From: an uncultured Candidatus Planktophila sp.
Lineage (GTDB): Bacteria > Actinomycetota > Actinomycetes > Nanopelagicales > Nanopelagicaceae
DNA length: 9,038 nt
Reading direction: 5' to 3'
Assembly: GCA_937975715.1 (NCBI GenBank)
Contig: CALJUA010000055.1
Coordinates: 1 to 9,038 of the forward strand
Every line of letters begins with the position of its first letter. Position 1 is the stretch's first letter. Positions 1 to 6,033 of this stretch are shown here, piece after piece. Below the pieces are notes generated by a model. It was not told where the DNA came from, did no database searches, and saw only the letters and a program-made list of their open reading frames with translations. The translations under genes were made by a program, and so were the position numbers.

Positions 1-137
1 CGGACAACTTTGGATGTGCTTACAACTTGTTCACCGCTTCTATTTACTTCCACAACTTCGCCAAACGATTCGGAAAGCACTTTGGTTAGACAGGAACCCA
101 ACATACCAGTGCTCCCGAGGATCGCTATTCTGCTCAC
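1..137 (-). CDS. RmlD-like NAD(P)-dependent sugar-nucleotide reductase, N-terminal part only
   Basis: The reading frame runs off the left edge, so only the first 45 residues are visible. They begin VSRIAILGSTGMLGSCL, a Rossmann beta-alpha start with a GxxGxxG-type loop (GSTGMLG, residues 8-14), followed about 20 residues later by EVNRSG, where RmlD-like SDR proteins end the second beta strand and discriminate the cofactor. The family reduces 4-keto sugar nucleotides such as dTDP-4-dehydrorhamnose in the cytoplasm; the actual substrate cannot be told from this piece. The GTG at 135-137 is chosen because it gives the usual very short lead before the first beta strand. It has no Shine-Dalgarno sequence. 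It lies 22 bases after the upstream glycosyltransferase stop and overlaps (GTGA) the stop of a 9-codon ORF, so it is probably read by reinitiation. It is the fourth gene of the minus-strand operon. Confidence 0.72.
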   Translation of the reverse strand, partial: MSRIAILGSTGMLGSCLTKVLSESFGEVVEVNRSGEQVVSTSKVV

Positions 138-163
138 TTGGAAATACTAACAGTCCGATTCAT
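134..163 (-). other. Nine-codon micro-ORF linking two operon genes
   Basis: On the minus strand an ATG at 161-163 overlaps the stop of the upstream glycosyltransferase as ATGA. It opens a frame reading MNRTVSISK, whose TGA at 134-136 overlaps the GTG start of the RmlD-like gene as GTGA. The gap between the two genes is thus bridged by a tiny ORF with 4-base stop/start overlaps at both ends. This is seen directly. That ribosomes use it as a reinitiation relay is inference, since a random 30-base ORF is not improbable. Confidence 0.3.
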
Positions 164-1308
164 GAGTTATAGAACTCCCTAGTCTGGGCGGAAATTTCGT
201 TGAAATCTAGAAACTTAGATGCGATGGTGAGGTTTCGGAAACACAATTCTGCCAGTTCACTTCTACGCAACAGTGCATTCTCCAAAGAAGCACTAATTGA
301 GTCGATATGAGGAGCCACAATGCTTGCGGATATACCTTTGTCCACCCATTCGTTTGCACAAGATGTGGAAGTTTGAATCGGATAGACGCCTGTTGAGATT
401 GCTTCAAGGAAAGATGTGCTTATGCCATCGCTTCTAGAAGCACCAAGGTAAATTACTGAATGGGAAAATTCTTCAAGGATTTGCTGATGACTAACTGGAT
501 TCTCAATTGAACTATATCTAAATCTCTCTGGGTATTTTTTATGAATATTATTCGCGGCTTCGTAGAGATCAGGTGTAACCGAGTAACTGTAAATTTGAAT
601 GTCGGAATACTTTTCTAGGAAGTTACTTGAAATCTCTAAGAGCAATTCGCCTAAACCAAAGGTGCTTCCGTAACACTTGACGATTATTTGATTGCGAGGA
701 CCAGCGAACTCCATCATTTTCTCAAAATGCTTTTTTGTAAATGTTGTCGAGTTGGGTACCACTGGCAGAAAAACACCCTTAAAACCGAAATCTGTTGCTA
801 GTTTGTAGTCTCTCATGCATTCTGCAGAATAGTGAGTCGCTAGTTTTAACACTTTAGCTATCTTAATTCTGTGTTCTTCAAGTTCGCCATAAAAGAATAT
901 GTCACTGCCCCAATTTGTAACAATAACATCTGACTTGAACTGATATTGATCAGATACTTCCGCCAACAAATATCCTGCGTGTTGAATCTCGATTCCATGA
1001 ATCTTTGAAAAGTTACCTTTTCTTATTACACGAATCAATCTGTTTTTGCGAGAAAAGTATCGAATCGCTCTAAACCACTTGGTGTCAAGAGCAAATTCTA
1101 GGTAAGCGCTTATTCCTCCTGGCAATAATTGAATAACCTTGAATTTTCCAGGATATTTCTTAATAAGCTCAACAATTTTTGGATGCAATCTTCTGTATTG
1201 TCTAGAGGGAAACAAATAAAAGACATCATTCGTGACAATTAGCCGTTCAATCCAATTTGCCATGTGAATGCTATTCAGCATCCCAATAATTAGGATTTTC
1301 TTAGGCAT
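160..1308 (-). CDS. GT4-like GT-B fold glycosyltransferase
   Basis: A 382-residue cytoplasmic glycosyltransferase that would transfer a sugar from a nucleotide donor onto the growing glycan. The N-terminus KILIIGMLNSIHMANW is the first beta strand and glycine/His loop of a GT-B Rossmann domain. WGSDIF (residues 133-138) is a motif common in this group at the domain interface. The C-terminal donor domain carries SDGISTSFLEAISTG (293-307), equivalent to the E-x7-E signature of GT4 enzymes but with Asp294 as the first acid and Glu302 as the second. Length is normal for GT4. The ATG at 1306-1308 lies inside the end of the preceding GT2 gene (8-base overlap) and lacks a Shine-Dalgarno sequence, which points to translational coupling. 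Low GC (22 of 60 bases in sampled stretches) fits a variable glycosyltransferase gene. Donor and acceptor are unknown. Confidence 0.85.
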   Translation of the reverse strand: MPKKILIIGMLNSIHMANWIERLIVTNDVFYLFPSRQYRRLHPKIVELIKKYPGKFKVIQLLPGGISAYLEFALDTKWFRAIRYFSRKNRLIRVIRKGNFSKIHGIEIQHAGYLLAEVSDQYQFKSDVIVTNWGSDIFFYGELEEHRIKIAKVLKLATHYSAECMRDYKLATDFGFKGVFLPVVPNSTTFTKKHFEKMMEFAGPRNQIIVKCYGSTFGLGELLLEISSNFLEKYSDIQIYSYSVTPDLYEAANNIHKKYPERFRYSSIENPVSHQQILEEFSHSVIYLGASRSDGISTSFLEAISTGVYPIQTSTSCANEWVDKGISASIVAPHIDSISASLENALLRRSELAELCFRNLTIASKFLDFNEISAQTREFYNS

Positions 1309-2257
1309 GATCTGGGAGCCGTAAGGTGATACCAGCTTTGCTTATCATTCTCATGATTCTTGGAGCCAGCGGGTAAAGGGCTATGTAAAGCATTATTTTC
1401 AGGTTAAATTTAAATATATTTGCCGGCTTGATTCGTATTGCTCGGATAAGCCAACTTTTAGCTGGAACGCGTTCATCAAAGTAAATCAGGAGTGCTGCTT
1501 GGTAGTAAGCATTGCTTAATGCGGAGCGTGCTATCCCTTCGGGAATCTCTTTTCCTGTGGAATTTAGATAATTTTCCATTACTGAAATTCTTTCTCGTCC
1601 CATTTGTTCGCCCCTTTCAGCAATGGAAGTAGATTCGGGGTGGCTTCTCCAAAATGCTAGCGATTCTGGAATCCTTTCAAATCTGCCTAGCTGCGATAAG
1701 CGCAACCAAAAATCATAATCGCTTGTGTAACGATATTTAGTGTTTCTACCTTGTATAGACAGGGCGCTAGACCGCCTAAATACTCCACCTGGTCCTACGA
1801 TGCATATATATTCGCCGACTAGTTTCTGAATGCTGAAATCTTCTACCGTAATTTCCTTAATGATCCTCGAGTTCTCATCAATCATGCTCCAATCGGGATA
1901 GACGCACACCACGCCATCATCATTATCCATAATCTTTTTAGATCTAACTAAAAGGGTTTGTGAGCGCATTGGGTCATCTGCGCTTACTACCAGGATATAT
2001 TTTCCTCTTGCTGCGTATATTCCATTGTTTACAGACTTTGCTTCGCCTTGGTTTTCTTGATTAATAATCACAATTTCATTTTTAAATTGCTCCATTATCT
2101 CAAGTGTTCTGTCTGTTGACCCATCGTTTATCACAATGTATTCGTATTTGAGTCCATCACAATTTTCCAGCACAGATAAAATCGTTTCTTGAATCCAATC
2201 CGCAGCATTGAATACTGGAGTGATGATTGTGAAGTCGATTCGTTCAGGCTTGTGCAT
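1301..2257 (-). CDS. GT2 family glycosyltransferase
   Basis: A 318-residue GT-A fold glycosyltransferase of family 2, expected in the cytoplasm or at the inner membrane face. The opening FTIITPVFNAADWIQETI (residues 9-26) is the classic GT2 first strand and helix. INDGSTD (43-49) holds the nucleotide-binding Asp, and SADD (92-95) stands at the metal-binding DxD position. TSDYDFWLRL (178-187) contains the acidic ED-type catalytic segment, and an RSH about 20 residues later is also typical. The last 60 or so residues are hydrophobic and basic (KIMLYIALYPLAPRIMRM) and may form an amphipathic membrane-associating helix. The ATG at 2255-2257 follows the methyltransferase stop after one base (TAATATG) with no Shine-Dalgarno sequence, so it is probably coupled. 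One 60-base stretch near its 3' end (1381-1440) has only 17 G or C bases. Confidence 0.9.
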   Translation of the reverse strand: MHKPERIDFTIITPVFNAADWIQETILSVLENCDGLKYEYIVINDGSTDRTLEIMEQFKNEIVIINQENQGEAKSVNNGIYAARGKYILVVSADDPMRSQTLLVRSKKIMDNDDGVVCVYPDWSMIDENSRIIKEITVEDFSIQKLVGEYICIVGPGGVFRRSSALSIQGRNTKYRYTSDYDFWLRLSQLGRFERIPESLAFWRSHPESTSIAERGEQMGRERISVMENYLNSTGKEIPEGIARSALSNAYYQAALLIYFDERVPAKSWLIRAIRIKPANIFKFNLKIMLYIALYPLAPRIMRMISKAGITLRLPDHA

Positions 2258-2258
2258 A

Positions 2259-2975
2259 TTAAAAATCTTGGTTTTCTATGCGTGGATTTTTGTTTTGTTT
2301 TACAGCGGAAAACGCAAAAGCTACCTTCGGAAAGCGATAAGAAACTATAGTAAGAATCGCATCTAATTCAGAAAGTGGCCAACTTCTGACTAGGTTTGAC
2401 TTCAATCCATAAGGCTCTCGAAGTATTTTAAATCCAGTATGTCCTCGGACGTGACTCCACCCCATTTTTCTCATTTCAGAGCTTGTCCAACCGGAAATAT
2501 GGGCATTAAACGGGTTATTTTTCGATGAGGGTTGCCATACATGCCCATTCGGAGTAAATATCATGCTGCTTCCGGTGGAGATGCGATCTATTTCATACAA
2601 CATTCTATATCCATCTTCTTTTGACAAATGTTCTATCAAATCAAAAGCAACGACGAGATCAAAAGCATCCGTGGATATTTCTTCTAGTCCTGCCGGTACT
2701 GTTCCTTGGAGTCTTTTATACGAAACTTGTTCCCGATTTGAAACTTTCCCTTCAAGCAGTACAGCATCCATAAGCGTAACTTCTAGGCTGAATGTGGAAA
2801 TCCTGCTTTCAATTTCATTCCAATACCACGCTGAACCTGCGCCTATGTCCAGAACGGTAAGTTTCGAAGACTTCATGCGCTTTGCTATCCTCGTCAGTTC
2901 CCTTAGCAGTACCTTTTCATGAGAAATTGGAAGCATGGATTCGAATTTGCGAAGAATAAATAGCGGGTTTTTCAC
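2259..2975 (-). CDS. Class I SAM-dependent methyltransferase
   Basis: A 238-residue Rossmann-type methyltransferase. Motif I is VLDIGAGSA (residues 41-49), which binds S-adenosylmethionine. An acidic strand end at Asp70 would contact the ribose. FDLVVAFDLIEHL (105-117) is motif IV of the methyltransferase-11/23 type. TPNG (141-144), then a later HISGWTSSEM, is common in this class among glycan gene clusters. It would methylate a sugar, glycan terminus or lipid precursor; the target is not evident. The start is taken as the GTG at 2973-2975: an in-frame stop lies a short way upstream, and a TATGAT box ends six bases before the GTG, the layout of a leaderless transcript. The first in-frame ATG (codon 14, at 2934-2936) is the alternative and has no ribosome-binding site. 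It is the first gene of the minus-strand operon. Confidence 0.88.
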   Translation of the reverse strand: MKNPLFILRKFESMLPISHEKVLLRELTRIAKRMKSSKLTVLDIGAGSAWYWNEIESRISTFSLEVTLMDAVLLEGKVSNREQVSYKRLQGTVPAGLEEISTDAFDLVVAFDLIEHLSKEDGYRMLYEIDRISTGSSMIFTPNGHVWQPSSKNNPFNAHISGWTSSEMRKMGWSHVRGHTGFKILREPYGLKSNLVRSWPLSELDAILTIVSYRFPKVAFAFSAVKQNKNPRIENQDF

Positions 2976-2981
2976 CTTGTA

Positions 2982-2987
2982 ATCATA
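2982..2987 (-). promoter_or_regulatory. Probable -10 box for a leaderless methyltransferase mRNA
   Basis: On the minus strand the sequence reads TATGAT, six bases, then GTG. TATGAT matches the -10 consensus at five of six positions, and the spacing would put the transcription start on or next to the G of the GTG codon. Leaderless messages with TANNNT six to eight bases before the start codon are well known in Actinobacteria. No good -35 is present. The AAGG next to the GTG is too close to act as a normal Shine-Dalgarno site. Confidence 0.42.
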
Positions 2988-3074
2988 GTGAATCAGGTCT
3001 GGTTTTGATGCTCACGAGACAAAGTAATACAAACGAAATCTCTCGGAATGATTCCTTCGGTTCAATATATGTCT

Positions 3075-3078
3075 AGGA
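3075..3078 (+). promoter_or_regulatory. Shine-Dalgarno site that decides the dehydrogenase start
   Basis: AGGA lies six bases before the GTG at 3085-3087, an ideal distance. It favours this GTG over the in-frame TTG at 3091 and ATG at 3100, even though the conserved Rossmann strand begins right after the ATG. Confidence 0.55.
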
Positions 3079-3084
3079 TTCTTT

Positions 3085-4275
3085 GTGTCATTGGGCTCTA
3101 TGGATACGGTAGTTGTTGGCGGGTGTGGACACGTTGGACTGCCACTTTCAGTTGCTCTGTCAAAGATTCATAAAGTCACTGCATTTGATATCTCTGAAGA
3201 ATCGGTTGATCTTGTTAATTCTGGGTATCCCCCTTTTTGGGAGCCTGGCCTAGAAGAGTCTTTAATAATTTCACTCTCAAATGGGTTTAGTGCCACCACC
3301 GACATTTCATCAATTTCCGCGGCGGAATGTGTAGTCATAATCGTTGGGACACCTATTGATATTCATCTAAATCCCGATCCTAATGCTGTTATCGCTGCAA
3401 TTGAGGATATTTCTGGGTATCTCAGCAGCGATCAACTTATCGTTCTTCGCAGCACTGTTTTTCCTGGCGTGACAAGAGAAGTTGAACGCAGACTAAAACA
3501 GCTCGAGTTGTCCACACGAGTGGTGTTCTGTCCCGAAAGAATCGCTGAAGGTTTTGCCATGAAAGAACTCGAAGAGCTCCCACAAATCATTGGGGCTAGA
3601 AATGATGAGGATTTCCAGCGAGCTTCTCAAGTTTTTAGTTCGCTTGGAGTCAAGGTGGTGCGCACAACACCTGAAGAAGCAGAGCTGGCAAAGTTATTTA
3701 CCAATACTTGGAGATACATCAAATTTGCTGCAGCAAATCAGTTTTGGATGATGGCAAATGATTCTGGAGTGAACTTTGAGAATGTACGCGATGCAATTCG
3801 TTTTGAATATCCGCGGGCTTCTGACTTCCCTGCCGCTGGATTTACTGCCGGGCCATGCCTATTTAAAGACACAATGCAATTAGCTGCCTTTTCTAATAAC
3901 ACTTTTGCTCTAGGTAATTCTGCAATGATGATTAATGAGGGATTGCCTTTGTATGTTGTGGAAAAAATAAGCCAAAAGTTCGATTTGGCGAATACGAAAA
4001 TTGGTTTGTTGGGCATGGCGTTCAAGGGTGAATCTGATGATAATCGCTCAAGTTTGGCCTATAAATTAAAGCGAATATTGAAATTTAAGTCTGCTGGCGT
4101 TCTTACCGCGGATCCCTATGTTAAAAATGATTCAGAGCTTATTGATGAAGAGCGCGTCATCGCAGAAAGTGACTTGCTAATTATTGCTGCCCCGCACCTG
4201 CGTTACAAGGATTTAGTAACTGACAAACCAATAATTGATATTTGGAACCTTCGTGGAAATGGTTCTGCGGTATGA
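3085..4275 (+). CDS. Nucleotide-sugar dehydrogenase, UDP-N-acetylmannosamine dehydrogenase-like
   Basis: A 396-residue cytoplasmic enzyme of the UDP-glucose/GDP-mannose dehydrogenase family, which oxidises C6 of a nucleotide sugar twice with NAD+ to give a uronic acid. The NAD site is VVGGCGHVGLP (residues 10-20) with Asp35 ending the next strand. RSTVFPG (122-128) and CPERIAEG (149-156) are family signatures; CPERIAEG followed by ELPQIIG recalls WecC-type UDP-ManNAc dehydrogenases rather than UDP-glucose dehydrogenase. AELAKLFTNTWR (199-210) carries the catalytic Lys203 and Asn207. GPCLFKD (256-262) contains the catalytic Cys258. FKGESDDNRSS (313-323) is the C-terminal UDP-binding segment. 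All key residues are present, so the enzyme should be active. It has a good Shine-Dalgarno site, leads the plus-strand operon and overlaps the next gene by ATGA. The exact substrate is uncertain; no UDP-GlcNAc 2-epimerase gene lies in this window. Confidence 0.92.
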   Translation: MSLGSMDTVVVGGCGHVGLPLSVALSKIHKVTAFDISEESVDLVNSGYPPFWEPGLEESLIISLSNGFSATTDISSISAAECVVIIVGTPIDIHLNPDPNAVIAAIEDISGYLSSDQLIVLRSTVFPGVTREVERRLKQLELSTRVVFCPERIAEGFAMKELEELPQIIGARNDEDFQRASQVFSSLGVKVVRTTPEEAELAKLFTNTWRYIKFAAANQFWMMANDSGVNFENVRDAIRFEYPRASDFPAAGFTAGPCLFKDTMQLAAFSNNTFALGNSAMMINEGLPLYVVEKISQKFDLANTKIGLLGMAFKGESDDNRSSLAYKLKRILKFKSAGVLTADPYVKNDSELIDEERVIAESDLLIIAAPHLRYKDLVTDKPIIDIWNLRGNGSAV

Positions 4276-4982
4276 CATCAGTTCGCGCTTCAATAGTTGT
4301 TCCCGCGCTTAATGAAGGTGAACTAATTGCGATATTTCTTGAGCGTCTTGAGGAAGCTGTCGAGCTACCAGTTGAAGTGTTGGTAGTTGTTGATACTCCT
4401 ACCGATACGACACTTTGCGGAATTTCTAAATACAGACCGCGTAAACATTCAATTCGCGGAGTGGTATCAGAATTACCCAAAGGTCCAGCTAACGCTATTC
4501 GCTTTGGGATTACTGCAAGTGCTAGTGAAGTTGTAGTGATCACGATGGCTGATGGATCTGATGATCCGCGCGCAATTGATGACCTCATTCGGCTAGTAGA
4601 GCGTGGTTGCGCGGTCGCGTCCGCGTCACGTTACATGGCAGGTGGCCAACAAATCGGTGGGCCTAGATTCAAGAAATTTCTCTCGAAGAATGCAAGTAGG
4701 GCTCTATGGTTAGTTCTAGGAGTTGGAACACACGACTCCACTAACTCATTTAAGGCTTATTCAAAGAAGTTTATTGATGAGGTTGGGATCGAGAGCGATA
4801 AAGGATTCGAAGTTGGCATTGAGCTTGTTGCTAAAGCCCATCGTTACGGAAGAATGATTGCCGAAGTTCCAACTATTTGGATCGATCGTATGGTTGGAGA
4901 ATCAAATTTTCAGCTTCGGCGCTGGCTTCCCCAATACCTGCGGTGGTTCTTCTATGCTTTCGGTCCTAAGTTAACTAAATAG
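4272..4982 (+). CDS. GT2 glycosyltransferase, DPM1-like (polyprenyl-phosphate sugar synthase type)
   Basis: A 236-residue GT-A enzyme resembling the soluble dolichyl/polyprenyl-phosphate mannose synthases, which move a sugar from a nucleotide to a lipid phosphate at the inner membrane face. ASIVVPALNEGE (residues 6-17) is the start of the fold, and VVVDTPTD (38-45) supplies the nucleotide-binding Asp. The metal site reads MADGSDDP (92-99) instead of the common DADxxxxP. SRYMAGG (119-125), FKAY (160-163) and VPTIWIDRMVGESNF (199-213) match conserved DPM1 segments. There is no C-terminal membrane domain. The start is the ATG at 4272, which overlaps the dehydrogenase stop as ATGA; a longer frame from 4242 exists but adds ten residues lying inside the upstream gene and ahead of the conserved strand. 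Sugar and lipid are not known, and direct transfer to a glycan remains possible. Confidence 0.85.
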   Translation: MTSVRASIVVPALNEGELIAIFLERLEEAVELPVEVLVVVDTPTDTTLCGISKYRPRKHSIRGVVSELPKGPANAIRFGITASASEVVVITMADGSDDPRAIDDLIRLVERGCAVASASRYMAGGQQIGGPRFKKFLSKNASRALWLVLGVGTHDSTNSFKAYSKKFIDEVGIESDKGFEVGIELVAKAHRYGRMIAEVPTIWIDRMVGESNFQLRRWLPQYLRWFFYAFGPKLTK

Positions 4983-4992
4983 AGGGAAAATA

Positions 4993-6018
4993 ATGGAAAA
5001 AGTACTTGTTACGGGATCTGCCGGTTTTATCGGTGGCTATTTAGTTGATGAGCTCCTAAGGCAGGGGTACGCAGTTGTTGGTCTGGATAATCTTTCAAAG
5101 TACGGACGAGTAAGTCGTTCATTTGATGAAAACCCGAACTTCCGCTTTGTACAGGGTGATGCTGCAGATGTAGCGCTCCTCGAAGAATTGCTTGTGGACT
5201 GTGACCACTTTATTGCAGGTGCAGCTCTCATCGGTGGAATTTCGTACTTCCATCAGTTCGCATATGACTTGCTTGCAAAGAACGAGCGAATTATTGCGGC
5301 AGCGTGTGATGCTGCGATAGCAACTCAGAAGGCTGGTTGCCCGCTCAAGAAGGTGACTTATCTTTCAAGTTCGATGGTTTTTGAAAGCACGGATCGCTGG
5401 CCAAGTGTTGAGGGTGACGAGCGTAAGATTGCTCCTCCACTTTCAAGCTATGGTTTCCAGAAGTTAGCGGTTGAATACTTCGCTATTGCGGCTTGGGATC
5501 AATACAAATTACCTTACACAATTTGCCGTCCATTCAATTGTGTTGGAATTGGTGAGAGTCGCGCACTTGGCGGCACAAAGATTAAGTCAGGAAATGTGGA
5601 CTTGGCACTTAGCCATGTTGTTCCTGACATTGTGCAAAAGGTACTGAAGGGTCAATCACCTTTGCACCTTCTTGGAAATGGTGAGCAGATTCGCCACTAC
5701 ACATATGGCGGAGATTTGGCTCGTGGAATCGTTACAGCAATGCAACATCCAGCGGCCACAAATGAAGACTTCAATCTTTCAACTGCGGAATCTACAACTG
5801 TCTTAGATCTCGCTAAATTGATTTGGAAGAAGATCAACGGCGATAAGCCGTTTGAAGTTACCTTCGATAATCCGTATGAGCACGATGTGCAGAAGAGAAT
5901 TCCTTCCGTTGAGAAGTCCAAAAAAGTCTTGGGCTTTGAAGCAACGACTTCATTAGATGAGATGTTAGATGAAGTTATTCCTTGGATCCGTGAGGCAATT
6001 TCTCAAGATTTAATCTAG
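4993..6018 (+). CDS. Extended SDR NAD-dependent sugar-nucleotide epimerase/dehydratase
   Basis: A 341-residue cytoplasmic Rossmann enzyme acting on a nucleotide sugar. GSAGFIG (residues 8-14) is the dinucleotide-binding loop of extended SDR proteins, and Asp32 ends the second strand as expected for NAD+ preference. SSSMVF (125-130) carries the catalytic Ser/Thr position, and YGFQK (153-157) is the Tyr-xxx-Lys pair. RPFNCVGIGES (179-189) and LGNGEQIRHYTYGGDLARG (227-245) match the substrate domain of UDP-glucose 4-epimerase and GDP-mannose dehydratase relatives. AALIGGISYFH (77-87) and a roughly 15-residue insertion after the RPFN segment set it apart from plain GalE, so the reaction is left open: epimerase, 4,6-dehydratase or decarboxylase. 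A GAGGG Shine-Dalgarno site at 4982-4986 fits the ATG, ten bases after the previous stop. GC is near 48% in sampled stretches. Confidence 0.9.
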   Translation: MEKVLVTGSAGFIGGYLVDELLRQGYAVVGLDNLSKYGRVSRSFDENPNFRFVQGDAADVALLEELLVDCDHFIAGAALIGGISYFHQFAYDLLAKNERIIAAACDAAIATQKAGCPLKKVTYLSSSMVFESTDRWPSVEGDERKIAPPLSSYGFQKLAVEYFAIAAWDQYKLPYTICRPFNCVGIGESRALGGTKIKSGNVDLALSHVVPDIVQKVLKGQSPLHLLGNGEQIRHYTYGGDLARGIVTAMQHPAATNEDFNLSTAESTTVLDLAKLIWKKINGDKPFEVTFDNPYEHDVQKRIPSVEKSKKVLGFEATTSLDEMLDEVIPWIREAISQDLI

Positions 6019-6033
6019 CTGGAAGGCTTCTTT

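Larger units (their letters stand above)
2976..3084. promoter_or_regulatory. Divergent promoter region between the two polysaccharide operons
   Basis: This 109-base gap separates the GTG starts of two divergently read operons, so it must contain both promoters unless transcription enters from farther away. On the minus strand a TATGAT box is well placed for a leaderless message. On the plus strand only a weak TATATG (3066-3071) is visible, too close to the start to be convincing, with no clear -35 partner. No operator repeat was seen. The region is short enough that one regulator could control both arms, but that is inference. Confidence 0.55.

Noticed and set aside
2563..2922. Long plus-strand frame opposite the methyltransferase
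   Set aside because: Antisense shadow: Ser/Thr-rich, no ribosome-binding site, and the minus strand carries clear methyltransferase motifs.
3738..4025. Minus-strand frame opposite the dehydrogenase
   Set aside because: Antisense shadow of a gene with intact catalytic residues; no start context or recognisable domain.
4242..4271. Ten-codon N-terminal extension of the DPM1-like gene
   Set aside because: It lies inside the dehydrogenase gene, lacks a ribosome-binding site and precedes the conserved first strand; the ATGA overlap at 4272 is the better start.
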